Positions 25,894 to 36,377 of a stretch of 54,140 nt of DNA are shown one piece after another. Source of the stretch: Mycoplana rhizolycopersici (GTDB taxonomy: Bacteria > Pseudomonadota > Alphaproteobacteria > Rhizobiales > Rhizobiaceae); contig NZ_JABXYK010000025.1 of the NCBI RefSeq assembly GCF_013378445.1, positions 1-54,140 on the forward strand. Reading direction: 5' to 3'. Position 1 is the stretch's first letter, and each line of letters starts with the position of its first letter. The notes below the pieces were generated by a model, which saw nothing but the letters and a program-made list of their open reading frames with translations, did no database searches and was not told the DNA's origin. The translations under genes were made by a program, and so were the position numbers.

Positions 25894-27099
25894 TCAAACC
25901 CGTTCGAGCGCCACCGCGATACCCTGGCCGACACCGATGCACATGGTGGCGAGCGCGCGGCGCTTGCCACTCAGCGCAAGTTCCAGTGCCGCCGTACCGG
26001 CGATGCGCGCGCCGGACATGCCGAGCGGATGCCCGAGAGCAATCGCGCCGCCATTCGCGTTGGCGCGAGGATCGTCGTCAGCAATACCGAGCTGGCGAAG
26101 CGTGGCGAGCCCCTGCGATGCGAAGGCCTCATTGAGCTCGATCACATCGAGTTCGGCCGCGCTCCAGCCGATCCGGTCGAGCAGCTTTCTGGAAGCCGGA
26201 GCCGGGCCGATGCCCATGACGCGTGGCGGCACACCGGCCGTCGCGCCGCCGACGATCCGGGCGATGGGGGTCAAGCCGTACTTCTTCGCTGCCGCAGCGG
26301 AAGCGACGATCAGGGCCGCCGCGCCGTCGTTGACGCCGGAGGCGTTGCCCGCCGTAACGGTAGCACCTTCCATCCGGTTGACCGGCTTCCGCTTGGCCAG
26401 TGCCTCGAGGCTCGTTGCGCGCGGATGCTCGTCCTGGCTCACTGCGACGGGATCGCCCTTCTTCTGCGGGACGAAGACGGGGACGATTTCCTTTTCAAGC
26501 CGGCCGTTCGCCTGGGCGCGAGCGGCCTTTTCCTGGCTGCGCACGGCAAAGGCGTCTTGGTCCACACGCGAGACCTTGTAGTCGATCGCGACGTTGTCCC
26601 CGGTCTCCGGCATGGAATCGACGCCGTACTGCGCCTTCATCAGCGGATTGACGAAACGCCAGCCGATGGTGGTGTCGTAGACCGCCGCACTGCGCGAGAA
26701 GGCAGTCTCGGCCTTGGGCATGACGAAGGGCGCGCGGCTCATGCTTTCGACGCCGCCGGCGATCATCAGTTCCGCCTCGCCGGACTTGACGGCTCGGGCG
26801 GCTGCGATGAGGGCATCCATGCCCGAACCGCAAAGGCGGTTGATCGTGGTGCCCGTCACCGAAACCGGCAGCCCTGCCAAAAGCAGCGACATGCGGGCAA
26901 CGTTGCGGTTGTCTTCGCCGGCCTGGTTGGCGCAGCCGTAGATGACATCGTCCACCGCCTCCCAGTCGACGCCGCCGTTCCGCTCCATGAGCGCCTTCAA
27001 CGGCACAGCACCCAGATCGTCGGCGCGGACGGAGGAGAGAGAGCCGCCGTAGCGGCCAATCGGCGTGCGGATGTAGTCACAGATAAAGGCGTCGGTCAT
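25894..27099 (-). CDS. pcaF: 3-oxoadipyl-CoA thiolase PcaF
   Basis: The 401-residue thiolase performs the last step of the beta-ketoadipate pathway, splitting 3-oxoadipyl-CoA into succinyl-CoA and acetyl-CoA. The catalytic residues are visible: nucleophilic Cys near residue 90 in NRLCGSGMDAL, His in GGAIALGHPLGMSGAR and the C-terminal Cys in MCIGVGQG. The N-terminal FICDYIRTPIGRYGGSLSSVRADDL is typical of PcaF rather than of beta-oxidation thiolases. GAGGAAAA precedes the ATG at 27099. It lies 10 bases after pcaJ, which supports the specific assignment. Confidence 0.93.
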   Translation of the reverse strand: MTDAFICDYIRTPIGRYGGSLSSVRADDLGAVPLKALMERNGGVDWEAVDDVIYGCANQAGEDNRNVARMSLLLAGLPVSVTGTTINRLCGSGMDALIAAARAVKSGEAELMIAGGVESMSRAPFVMPKAETAFSRSAAVYDTTIGWRFVNPLMKAQYGVDSMPETGDNVAIDYKVSRVDQDAFAVRSQEKAARAQANGRLEKEIVPVFVPQKKGDPVAVSQDEHPRATSLEALAKRKPVNRMEGATVTAGNASGVNDGAAALIVASAAAAKKYGLTPIARIVGGATAGVPPRVMGIGPAPASRKLLDRIGWSAAELDVIELNEAFASQGLATLRQLGIADDDPRANANGGAIALGHPLGMSGARIAGTAALELALSGKRRALATMCIGVGQGIAVALERV

Positions 27100-27109
27100 G
27101 GGATTTTCC

Positions 27110-27799
27110 TCACAGCGCCGGAGCGACGAGATCGGCCACCGGGCCATCGACATGAAGCTTGCCGCCGGTCATCGCCTGCAGTTCCTCGACCGTCATGCCG
27201 GGCAGCTTTTCGCGCAGCACGAAACGCCCGTCGACGATGTCGATGACGGCGTGGCTGGTATACACGCGCGTGATGCAGCCCACGCCGGTCAGCGGGAAGG
27301 TGCACTTCTCGACGAGTTTCGGCTCGCCGGTCTTGGTCACATGCTCGGTGATGACGAAGACCTGCTTGGCGCCATGCACCAGGTCCATCGCGCCGCCAAC
27401 GGCTGGAACCCCCTTGGAGCCGACGCGCCAGTTCGCAAGATCACCGCTCTGCGCCACCTGGTAGGCGCCGAGAATGGCGACGTCGAGGTGACCGCCGCGG
27501 ACCATGGCGAAGCTGTCGGCATGATTAAAAAAGGCCGCACCCGGTTTCAGCGTCACCGCCTTCTTGCCGGCATTGATCAGGTCCCAGTCCTCTTCGCCGG
27601 CCGCGGGCGGCTCGCCGAAGCCGAGCACGCCGTTTTCCGTATGGAAGGTGACGAAACGACCGGGCGGCTGGTAGCGGGCAACCATTTCGGGAAAGCCGAT
27701 GCCGAGATTGACATAGGCGCCGTCCTTGATGTCCTGCGCAGCGCGCCAGGCAATCTGGGCGTTGGAGAGCTTGATGTCTTCGCGCGTATCGACGGTCAT
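27110..27799 (-). CDS. pcaJ: 3-oxoadipate CoA-transferase subunit B PcaJ
   Basis: The 229-residue beta subunit carries the catalytic Glu in the SENG-type motif (TENGVLGFGEPP, about residues 54-65) of family I CoA-transferases. With PcaI it transfers CoA from succinyl-CoA to 3-oxoadipate. GLGFPEMVARY near the N-terminus and GGAMDLVHGAKQVFV are characteristic. It overlaps pcaI by ATGA and precedes pcaF. Length is normal. Confidence 0.94.
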   Translation of the reverse strand: MTVDTREDIKLSNAQIAWRAAQDIKDGAYVNLGIGFPEMVARYQPPGRFVTFHTENGVLGFGEPPAAGEEDWDLINAGKKAVTLKPGAAFFNHADSFAMVRGGHLDVAILGAYQVAQSGDLANWRVGSKGVPAVGGAMDLVHGAKQVFVITEHVTKTGEPKLVEKCTFPLTGVGCITRVYTSHAVIDIVDGRFVLREKLPGMTVEELQAMTGGKLHVDGPVADLVAPAL

Positions 27800-28503
27800 A
27801 TGTAGGCCACTCCGGCTTTAATGAGCACTTCTTCCTGCTGGGGATCGGCAATCTCGACGACACGGTTGACGAAGATGCCGGGCGTGACCACGTCTTCGGG
27901 ATCGATGCCGCCGGGCTGGACAAGCCGCGACACCTGCACGATCGTCTCGGCAGCCGCCATGCACATCAGCGGATTGAAGTTGCGCGCGGCCTTGTTGTAG
28001 GTCAGGTTTCCGAAGGTATCGCCGACATGCGCCTTGATGAGCGCGAAGTCCGCCTTCAGCCAACGCTCCTGCACATAGGAACGCCCGTCGAATTCCGCGA
28101 TGACCTTGCCGTCGGCGAGCTCCGTTCCGTAGGCGGTCGGCGTGTAGAAGGCCGGGATGCCGGCGCCGCCGGCGCGGATGCGCTCGGCCAGTGTGCCTTG
28201 CGGCACCAGCTCAAGCTCGACCTTGCCGGCCAGATAGGCATCGGTGAAGGCCCGCGGATCGGACGAACGCGGGAAGGAGCAGATCATCTTGCTGACCATG
28301 CCGGCATCGATCATCGCAGCGATGCCGATGCGGCCATTGCCGGCGTTGTTGTTGATGACGGTCAGTCCGCGCGGGCGCTTGTCGATCAGCGCGTGAATAA
28401 GCTCGATCGGCGCGCCTGAGCCGCCAAAACCGCCGATCATGACGCGCGCGCCGTCGCCTATTCCGGCAACGGCTTCCGCCGCGTTCGCATTTGTCTTGTC
28501 CAT
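27796..28503 (-). CDS. pcaI: 3-oxoadipate CoA-transferase subunit A PcaI
   Basis: The 235-residue alpha subunit has the CoA-binding GGFGGSGAPIELI motif (residues 24-36) and LTVINNNAGNG, typical of subunit A of succinyl-CoA:3-ketoacid CoA-transferases. It heads the pcaIJF operon with GGAGG before the ATG. The operon is divergent from pcaR, and a PcaR-like site lies between them. Together the enzymes feed beta-ketoadipate carbon into the citric acid cycle. Confidence 0.94.
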   Translation of the reverse strand: MDKTNANAAEAVAGIGDGARVMIGGFGGSGAPIELIHALIDKRPRGLTVINNNAGNGRIGIAAMIDAGMVSKMICSFPRSSDPRAFTDAYLAGKVELELVPQGTLAERIRAGGAGIPAFYTPTAYGTELADGKVIAEFDGRSYVQERWLKADFALIKAHVGDTFGNLTYNKAARNFNPLMCMAAAETIVQVSRLVQPGGIDPEDVVTPGIFVNRVVEIADPQQEEVLIKAGVAYI

Positions 28504-28597
28504 CCGAAAATCCTCCGTCCGGCGCGAAAGCCACGTCGCCCCGCCGCCGTTTCGAGGCGGAAATTACCCCCGGACAGCCATCGACGGCAATCGATTT

Positions 28598-28630
28598 GTG
28601 CGCTATATGATTTTTGTTCGACTATCGCAC
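28598..28630. promoter_or_regulatory. PcaR-type operator between pcaI and pcaR
   Basis: GTTCGACTATCGCAC (28616-28630) differs at two positions from GTTCGATAATCGCAC, the PcaR binding site I recall for Pseudomonas. An imperfect inverted copy begins GTGCG at 28598, so the element has outer GTGCG/CGCAC symmetry. It lies in the divergent promoter region and can control both pcaIJF and pcaR. Confidence 0.65.
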
Positions 28631-28654
28631 ATATTCTGGCACTGGAGCGAACTC

Positions 28655-29419
28655 ATGACAGTCAAGGAACGCGACATGATGGGCGGCTTTGCAAAAGGCC
28701 TGAAGGTCATCGAAGCCTTCAGCGCCGAGCATCCGCGCCTTTCCATTGCGGAAGCGGCCGAAATTGCCGGTCTCGACCGGGCGACGACGCGCCGCTGCCT
28801 GCTGACGCTTTCGGAGCTCGGCTATGCCGCCTATGACGGCAAGTTCTTCACCGTCACGCCGCGCATCCTCCGTCTCGGCACAGGGTGCCTCGCCACCATG
28901 CCGCTTCCGCGGATCGTGCAGCCCATCCTCGACCGGCTTTCCGAAGAGATCGGCCAAAGCACCTCCGTCTCGATCCTGGACGAGACGGAAATCGTCTATG
29001 TTGCGCGTGCGGCGCAGCGGCGCGTCATGTCCATCGCGCTGATGCCGGGATCGCGGCTGCCCGCCTACTGCACCTCCATGGGGCGCGTGCTGCTGGCAGC
29101 ACTCGATCGCGATCGCGTACGCACCATCCTTGAGGCTTCACCCCGGCTGGCCCGCACAGAGCACACGATCACCGATATCGATGCGTTGATGGCGGAAATC
29201 GACGAGACGCGGCTGCGCGGCTATGCGCTGATCGACCAGGAAGTGGAAATCGGGCTGCGATCGATCGCCGTTCCGCTGAAGAGCGTGCGCGGCCACACCG
29301 TCGCAGCACTGAACGTGGGTCTGGCCGCCGTGACGGCCGAACCGGTCTCCGCGCTGGCCGAGCGCTATCTTGCACCCCTGCTCGCCGTACAGAAGGAAAT
29401 GGCGAGGATGCTGGTATAG
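28655..29419 (+). CDS. pcaR: IclR-family regulator PcaR of the beta-ketoadipate pathway
   Basis: The 254-residue protein has an N-terminal winged helix (FAKGLKVIEAFSAEHPRLSIAEAAEIAGLDRATTRRCLLTL) and a C-terminal effector domain with SVSILDETEIVYVARA, LPAYCTSMGRVLLAAL and GYALIDQEVEIGLRSIAVP. These are diagnostic of the PcaR/PcaU/PobR branch of IclR. It probably activates pcaIJF in response to beta-ketoadipate or its CoA ester. The ATG at 28655 follows GGAGCG; the longer upstream frame runs through the operator and is rejected. It is divergent from pcaIJF. Confidence 0.9.
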   Translation: MTVKERDMMGGFAKGLKVIEAFSAEHPRLSIAEAAEIAGLDRATTRRCLLTLSELGYAAYDGKFFTVTPRILRLGTGCLATMPLPRIVQPILDRLSEEIGQSTSVSILDETEIVYVARAAQRRVMSIALMPGSRLPAYCTSMGRVLLAALDRDRVRTILEASPRLARTEHTITDIDALMAEIDETRLRGYALIDQEVEIGLRSIAVPLKSVRGHTVAALNVGLAAVTAEPVSALAERYLAPLLAVQKEMARMLV

Positions 29420-29425
29420 AAAACC

Positions 29426-29439
29426 GGGGCAAACGCCCC
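29426..29439. terminator. Short hairpin between convergent pcaR and pobA
   Basis: GGGGC-AAAC-GCCCC, preceded by AAAA and followed by TTAG, lies 7 bases after pcaR. It is a weak but well-placed bidirectional terminator candidate. Confidence 0.4.
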
Positions 29440-29488
29440 TTAGATCAGACAAGCTTGAACCGTCGCCGCCGTTGCTCGCCCCACGCCG

Positions 29489-31239
<1,751 letters not shown>

Positions 31240-31333
31240 GTCGTCCTCCTCAAGCAAACAGTGGCCAAGGAAGGCGATTTGGGAAATGGACGGAGCGTCG
31301 GAAAGATTGGACGATACCCGGACGCGGGTCGCC

Positions 31334-32233
31334 TCACGCCTCCTGATGCAGCTTCTGCTTTCGGAATGCGCCGGGCGACAGGCCTACGCGTTGCGTGAAG
31401 AAGCGGTTGAAATAGGCGGGATCCTCAAAGCCGGACAGGTGGGCGACCTGAGCCACGCTGCTTTCGGTATAGACCAGGTATCGCTTGGCTTCGATGACGA
31501 TCCGCTCGTACAGGAGTTCGGAGGCGGTCTTGCCGGCGCGGGCCTTGCAGGCGGCGTTCAGCCGCGCCTGCGTGACGGCGAGATCGCCGGCGTAGAAGGC
31601 CAGCGAACGCTCGTTGCGGAAGTGCTCCTCCAGCAGTGCGCGGTAGCGCACCAGCAGGTCGTAGTCACGATCCGGCGCGGCAACACCCGGATCCCCTGTC
31701 GTCACATAGAGCCGGAGCACCACGACCAGGATCCGCATGTACTGCGCCACGATCGCCGTACGCCGCCCCGGCGCCGACCAGATGAACTCCCGATGCAGCC
31801 ACTCGAACGTGTCGTTGACGGCGGGAATGCTGACGCCTGTCCCCGTCAGCGGATAGACGGCCGGGCGCGCCGCTGCCTCGGTCAGGCGCGCGTCGCCGGC
31901 TGCCGCGGCCTTCAGACAGCCCAACGCGGCAGTGACGACGAAACCGTCGGTGCCGGGATCGAAATCGATCTGGTGAACGATGCCCGCCGGCACCACGAGA
32001 ACGCCGGGAACCGGAATCGGCAGGATCTGCTCTTCCATCCGGATCGTCCCGCCGCCGCCGCGAACGAACAGAACCTGCATGTGATCGGGATGCGAATGGG
32101 GACGGATTCTCCAGTCGTTCGGGCCGCTCCGGTCGCGGATGGGCTCTATGTGCAGGAAGTCCAGTTCGACGTCCGCGCCCTGATCGCCATAGAGATAATA
32201 GTGCGGAATTCCGCCTGCAGCCGCGTTCGCCAT
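31334..32233 (-). CDS. pobR: AraC-family transcriptional regulator, probable PobR
   Basis: The 299-residue protein has an N-terminal cupin sensor domain (IRPHSHPDHMQVLFVRGGGG, VPGVLVVPAGIVHQIDF) and a C-terminal AraC-type double helix-turn-helix with the closing block VAQVAHLSGFEDPAYFNRFFTQRVGLSPGAFR. AraC-type PobR proteins activate pobA with 4-hydroxybenzoate in rhizobia and pseudomonads. Here the gene lies upstream of and codirectional with a NIPSNAP gene and pobA, and divergent from a KstD-like flavoprotein gene. It could therefore control both directions. The ATG at 32233 is preferred because GGGAGG stands just before it; an ATG at 32290 is possible. Confidence 0.75.
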   Translation of the reverse strand: MANAAAGGIPHYYLYGDQGADVELDFLHIEPIRDRSGPNDWRIRPHSHPDHMQVLFVRGGGGTIRMEEQILPIPVPGVLVVPAGIVHQIDFDPGTDGFVVTAALGCLKAAAAGDARLTEAAARPAVYPLTGTGVSIPAVNDTFEWLHREFIWSAPGRRTAIVAQYMRILVVVLRLYVTTGDPGVAAPDRDYDLLVRYRALLEEHFRNERSLAFYAGDLAVTQARLNAACKARAGKTASELLYERIVIEAKRYLVYTESSVAQVAHLSGFEDPAYFNRFFTQRVGLSPGAFRKQKLHQEA

Positions 32234-32250
32234 CCATCCTCCCGGAAACC

Positions 32251-32304
32251 TCCCGACCGAATTGTGCAACAATTGCGCCGGTGCGTCCATTGGTCCGGTC
32301 GGGA
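32251..32304. promoter_or_regulatory. Nested dyads in the pobR/flavoprotein divergent region
   Basis: TCCCGACCG (32251-32259) and CGGTCGGGA (32296-32304) form a perfect 9-base inverted repeat. Inside it is the palindrome ATTGT-GCA-ACAAT (32261-32273). The region is only 117 bases long and separates divergent genes, so these are candidate operators of the AraC regulator. Confidence 0.45.
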
Positions 32305-32350
32305 CCGTGCGGTAGCAAATCCTCACGTCATGCGCCACAGGGAGGAAGCG

Positions 32351-34060
32351 ATGGAGCGGTCGAGCGAGGGGCGGCACGTCTGCGACGTGCTTGTGATTGG
32401 ATCCGGCGCCGGCGGCCTCGCCACCGCCATCACTGCCAGGAAGCACGGGCTCTCGGTGATCGTCATCGAGAAGGAGCCGGTATTCGGTGGAACGACCGCC
32501 TTCTCAGGCGGGGTGTTGTGGATACCCGGAAACCGGCATGGCAAGATAAACAACCCGACCGATAGCCGCGAGGCGGCACGGCGCTACATGAAAGCCGAAA
32601 CCGGAAACTGGTTCGACGAGGGCGCGGTCGACGCCTTCCTCGGGGCCGGCCCGAAGATGCTGGACTGGTTCGAGGCAGAGACCGACGTCCGCTTCGTCCC
32701 CACACTCTACCCCGACTATCATCCGACCGTGGAGGGCGGCGCCGACATCGGCCGCTCCGTCCTTGCCGCTCCCTTCGATACGAGCACGCTGGGCGACAAT
32801 CTCAAGCGGCTGCGACCGCCGCTTTCGACCATCACCTTCATGGGGATGATGTTCAATTCCTCCAATGCCGACATCAAGCACTTCTTCAACGCGACGAAGT
32901 CGCTGACGTCGTTCGCCTACGTGCTGAAACGGCTCGCCGCCCATGCGGGCGAAGTGGTCCGCCATGGTCGCGGCGTACAGGTGACCAGCGGAAATGCGCT
33001 GGCGGCCCGGCTTGCCAAGAGCTGCTTCGACCTCGGCATACCGATCCTGACCGAAACGCCCGCATTGCGCCTGACGAAGGATGATGGCCGCGTGAGCGGC
33101 GCCGCGGTTGGCGGCAGCGAGCCGCGAACGATCACGGCGAGGCGCGGCGTCGTGCTCGCCTGCGGCGGCTATGCGCAGGATCTCGCCCGCCGCGCCGGCG
33201 TCTATACGCACCTGAAGGCCGGGGCCGGACATTACTCACCCGTGCCGGAGAGCAACACTGGCGACGGCATCCGGCTGGGCGAAGAAGCCGGAGGTGCGTT
33301 CGAGGCGGAGTTTCCGCAGCCGGCCGCATGGATGCCGGTCAGCCGGGTGCCAGGGAAGGGCGTTTTTCCCCATCTTCTCGACCGCTACAAGCCGGGCATG
33401 ATCGCCGTGCTTTCCAACGGAAGGCGCTTCGTCAACGAGAGCGAAAGCTATCACGACGTCGGCGCGGCGATGGTCGCCGCCGGCGAGGCGTCTGCCTGGC
33501 TGATCTGCGATCACCGCACCATCCGCAAGTATGGGCTCGGCCACGCGAAACCTGCGCCGATGCCGCTTCTGCCCTGGACGCGATCGGGCTACCTGAAAAA
33601 GGGCAAGACGCTTGCGGATCTGGCGCGTGCCTGCGGCATCGACGCAGCCGGCCTTGAAGCAACCGTCTCCGCCTTCAATCAGGGCGCGCGCGCAGGCCGG
33701 GATCCTGAATTCCATCGCGGAGAAACCTCGTTCAACCGCTATCTGGCGGACCCCGACAACAAGCCGAACCCGTGCGTGGCACCGGTGGAGCAAGGCCCTT
33801 TCTACGCCGTGAAGATGGAGATGGGCGATCTCGGCACGTTCGACGGCCTGAAGACCAACGTTCCCGGAGAGGTAATCGACCGGCAGGGGCGGCCCATCGC
33901 CGGCCTCTACGCCGTGGGCAACGACCGCGCATCAATCATGGGAGGGAATTACCCCGGCGCCGGCATCACCCTCGGCCCGGCGATGACGTTCGGATGGATC
34001 ACGGGACGGTATCTGGCGGGCATTGCGCCCGAAATTGCAAGCAGGGAGGACGCTGCATGA
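32351..34060 (+). CDS. FAD-dependent ring desaturase, KstD-like family (paralogue 3)
   Basis: The 569-residue flavoprotein carries VLVIGSGAGGLATAITARKHGLS (about residues 13-35), EKEPVFGGTTAFSGGVLWIPG, GVVLACGGYAQD and the C-terminal GLYAVGNDRASIMGGNYPGAG with the Tyr-Pro-x-x-Gly of ketosteroid dehydrogenase-type enzymes. It is closer in layout to paralogue 1 than to paralogue 2. It is coupled by ATGA overlap to two short-chain dehydrogenase genes, which could produce the ring ketone it needs. GGGAGGAAG precedes the ATG; the long in-frame extension upstream crosses the promoter and antisense genes and is rejected. 4-oxocyclohexanecarboxylate-type desaturation is the favoured hypothesis. Confidence 0.82.
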   Translation: MERSSEGRHVCDVLVIGSGAGGLATAITARKHGLSVIVIEKEPVFGGTTAFSGGVLWIPGNRHGKINNPTDSREAARRYMKAETGNWFDEGAVDAFLGAGPKMLDWFEAETDVRFVPTLYPDYHPTVEGGADIGRSVLAAPFDTSTLGDNLKRLRPPLSTITFMGMMFNSSNADIKHFFNATKSLTSFAYVLKRLAAHAGEVVRHGRGVQVTSGNALAARLAKSCFDLGIPILTETPALRLTKDDGRVSGAAVGGSEPRTITARRGVVLACGGYAQDLARRAGVYTHLKAGAGHYSPVPESNTGDGIRLGEEAGGAFEAEFPQPAAWMPVSRVPGKGVFPHLLDRYKPGMIAVLSNGRRFVNESESYHDVGAAMVAAGEASAWLICDHRTIRKYGLGHAKPAPMPLLPWTRSGYLKKGKTLADLARACGIDAAGLEATVSAFNQGARAGRDPEFHRGETSFNRYLADPDNKPNPCVAPVEQGPFYAVKMEMGDLGTFDGLKTNVPGEVIDRQGRPIAGLYAVGNDRASIMGGNYPGAGITLGPAMTFGWITGRYLAGIAPEIASREDAA

Positions 34061-34836
34061 GCTGGCTGGGACTGGCAGGCAAGACGGTGGTGGTGACAGG
34101 TGCCGGCGGCGGCATCGGGCAGACGCTGGCCCGCGCCTTCGCCGAACAGGGTGCGCGTGTCGTCGCCCTCGATCGTGATACGGAGCGCACCGCGCCGCTC
34201 GTCGCAGAACTCGGGGGGGGCGCGTTTGCGCTCGGCTGCGACCTCGCCCGGGCCGACGAGATCACAGCTGCGGCAGAGAAGGTCGAAGCTGCGGGCGGTG
34301 CTGACATTCTGGTCAACAATGCCGGCATTCTGCGTCCCGGTCTGCTGGAGAGCATTTCCGAGGCGGATTGGTCCGCTATGCTGGCCGTGAACCTCAACGG
34401 TTATCTGGCAGCGGCACAGGCCTTCGGGCGCGGAATGATGGCGCGCGGACAGGGCGCGCTGGTGCATGTGGCCAGCATTTCCGGATCCCATCCGCAGCCG
34501 GCGAGCGGCGCCTATTCCGCCTCCAAGGCGGCGATCCTGATGCTTTCGCGCCAGCTTGCCTATGAATGGGGACCGATGGGCATCCGCTCGAACACGCTCA
34601 GCCCCGGCCTGGTGCGCACGCCGATGTCCGAGCCCTTCTATCGGGATGCGCAGGTGAAAGCACAGCGCGAGCAGATGGTGCCGCTGCGCCGCATCGCCAC
34701 GCCGCAGGACATGGCCGACGTGGCATTGTTCCTGGCCTCGCCGCGTGCCTCCTACGTCTCCGGCCAGGATATCGTCGTCGATGGCGGGCTGTCGCAATCG
34801 CTCATGGGGCTGGTACCGAGGCCGGGCTATGCGTGA
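34057..34836 (+). CDS. Short-chain dehydrogenase/reductase (SDR) 1
   Basis: The 259-residue classical SDR has TGAGGGIG (TGxxxGxG) near residue 15, NNAGILRPG and the catalytic Ser-Tyr-Lys in SISGSHPQPASGAYSASKAA (Tyr then Lys four residues later). It is an NAD(P)-dependent alcohol dehydrogenase or ketoreductase. Its position between a KstD-like desaturase and a second SDR, with overlaps on both sides, suggests oxidation of a ring hydroxyl to the ketone that the flavoprotein then desaturates. Substrate is inferred from context only. Confidence 0.85.
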   Translation: MSWLGLAGKTVVVTGAGGGIGQTLARAFAEQGARVVALDRDTERTAPLVAELGGGAFALGCDLARADEITAAAEKVEAAGGADILVNNAGILRPGLLESISEADWSAMLAVNLNGYLAAAQAFGRGMMARGQGALVHVASISGSHPQPASGAYSASKAAILMLSRQLAYEWGPMGIRSNTLSPGLVRTPMSEPFYRDAQVKAQREQMVPLRRIATPQDMADVALFLASPRASYVSGQDIVVDGGLSQSLMGLVPRPGYA

Positions 34837-35572
34837 GGCCTTGGTGACGGGCGGAGCCGAGGGCATCGGTCTGGCAATAGCGCGGGCGCTGGCGCAGGCC
34901 GGTCATCGCGTGACGATTGCCGATCTCGACGGCGCGAAGGCGGCTGATCGGGCGGCGGAACTCGGTACGGGGCATCGGGGCATCGCCTGCGACATTTCCG
35001 ACGAGACGCAGGCTGCGATGGTTGCCGCAACCGCTCCCTTCGAAGTGCTGGTGAACAATGCCGGTATCGGCGACAGCCATCTGCCGACGCTGGAGCAGGA
35101 CGTCACCGCCTTTCGCAAGGTGCTCGACGTTCATCTCGCCGGTACGTTCCTGATGTCGCGCGAAGTGGCCAGAGGAATGGTCGCGCGCGGTACCGGCGCC
35201 ATCGTCAACCTCTCCTCCATCGCCGGCCTCACTGGCCTGCCGAAGCGCAACGCCTACGGCGCCGCAAAGGCGGGCATCGTCGCCATGACCAAGGCGATGG
35301 CCTGCGAGTGGGCGGGAAGCGGCGTGCGGGTCAATGCCGTGGCGCCCGCCTTCGTCGAGACGGCGCTCGTCCGGAAGCTTGCGGACGCCGGCCGCGTCGA
35401 TCTTCCCACGCTGCGCCGGCGGACCCCCATCGGGCGGCTGATCCAGGCCGAGGAAGTGGCCGCCGCCGTTGCCTTTCTCGCCTCGCCGCTTGCCTCCGGC
35501 ATCACCGGCGCGGTGCTGCCGGTCGACGGAGGCTGGACGGCATTCGGTGATTTCGGAGACGCTTCCACCTAA
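34829..35572 (+). CDS. Short-chain dehydrogenase/reductase (SDR) 2
   Basis: The 247-residue classical SDR has TGGAEGIG near residue 7, NNAGIGDSH and SSIAGLTGLPKRNAYGAAKA with the catalytic Ser, Tyr and Lys. The C-terminal GAVLPVDGGWTAFG is typical. It overlaps SDR 1 by 8 bases and is the last gene of the flavoprotein-SDR-SDR operon, followed by a strong bidirectional terminator. It may act on a different hydroxyl or stereoisomer than SDR 1. Confidence 0.85.
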   Translation: MREALVTGGAEGIGLAIARALAQAGHRVTIADLDGAKAADRAAELGTGHRGIACDISDETQAAMVAATAPFEVLVNNAGIGDSHLPTLEQDVTAFRKVLDVHLAGTFLMSREVARGMVARGTGAIVNLSSIAGLTGLPKRNAYGAAKAGIVAMTKAMACEWAGSGVRVNAVAPAFVETALVRKLADAGRVDLPTLRRRTPIGRLIQAEEVAAAVAFLASPLASGITGAVLPVDGGWTAFGDFGDAST

Positions 35573-35597
35573 CACCACGGGGCGAGCCCGTGAAAAA

Positions 35598-35640
35598 GGA
35601 AACGCCCGGCGATGGTCGCCGGGCGTTTCCTCTCGTCTTG
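35598..35640. terminator. Strong bidirectional terminator
   Basis: A perfect 15-bp stem, GGAAACGCCCGGCGA (35598-35612) with TCGCCGGGCGTTTCC (35616-35630), has a 3-base loop, an upstream A-run and a downstream T-rich stretch. It separates the convergent SDR 2 and ATPase genes. Confidence 0.9.
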
Positions 35641-35653
35641 GGAGAAATTCAGA

Positions 35654-36376
35654 TCAGGCGGCATCCTCGATATGGCCGCCAAGGAAGAGCTGGCCGACGC
35701 GCGGGTCCTTGAGAAGCTTGTCGGCCTTGTCGAACATCCGCGTCTGGCCGAGCTCGAGGACAAGCCCGTAGTCGGACATGGCCAGCGCCGCCTTGGCGTT
35801 CTGCTCGACCATCAGAATGGTCACACCCTGGTCGCGCAGGCGGATGAGCGTCTGGAAGACCTCCTGCACCAGGTTCGGGGAAAGCCCGATGGAAGGCTCG
35901 TCGATCAGGATGAGCTTGGGATCGAGCAGCAGCGCACGGGCGATCTCCAGCTGCTTCTGCTGGCCGCCAGAAAGCTCGATGGCCTTCTGGTCCTTGCGCT
36001 CGCGCAGCATCGGAAACTGATCCATCACCTCTTCCATGCGGCGCTTCACCTTCGCCTGGTCCTTCGAGGTGATGCCGCCGAGTTCAAGATTGTGCAGCAC
36101 CGACAACTGCGGCACGACGTTGCGTCCCTGCGGGACATAGGTCACGCCGCGGGCGATCATCTGCGCCGGCGTCTTGCGCGTCACCGTTTCGCCGTCCAGC
36201 AGGATATCGCCGGAATGGATGCTGAGCAGGCCGAAAATAGCCTTGAAAACGGTCGACTTGCCCGCACCGTTCGGCCCGATCACAGTTGTGATCGAAGCCT
36301 TCGGGATGCTGAAGGAGGTGCCGTTGAGGATCGTGATGCGGCCATAACCGCCGGTGATGTTCTTCAGCTCCAGCAT
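35654..36376 (-). CDS. Branched-chain-type ABC transporter ATPase, LivF family
   Basis: This 240-residue ATPase has Walker A GPNGAGKST, the VPQGRNVVPQLSVLHNLELG region, signature LSGGQQKQLEIARAL, Walker B LILIDEPSIGLSPNL and MVEQNAKAAL. These mark the LivF subfamily of HAAT importers. It is the last of five codirectional genes: binding protein, two permeases and two ATPases. Similar five-gene systems import protocatechuate and related aromatic acids in Sinorhizobium (described as pcaMNVWX), which fits this island better than amino acids. The ATG at 36376 was chosen by family length. Confidence 0.9.
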   Translation of the reverse strand: MLELKNITGGYGRITILNGTSFSIPKASITTVIGPNGAGKSTVFKAIFGLLSIHSGDILLDGETVTRKTPAQMIARGVTYVPQGRNVVPQLSVLHNLELGGITSKDQAKVKRRMEEVMDQFPMLRERKDQKAIELSGGQQKQLEIARALLLDPKLILIDEPSIGLSPNLVQEVFQTLIRLRDQGVTILMVEQNAKAALAMSDYGLVLELGQTRMFDKADKLLKDPRVGQLFLGGHIEDAA

Positions 36377-36377
36377 G

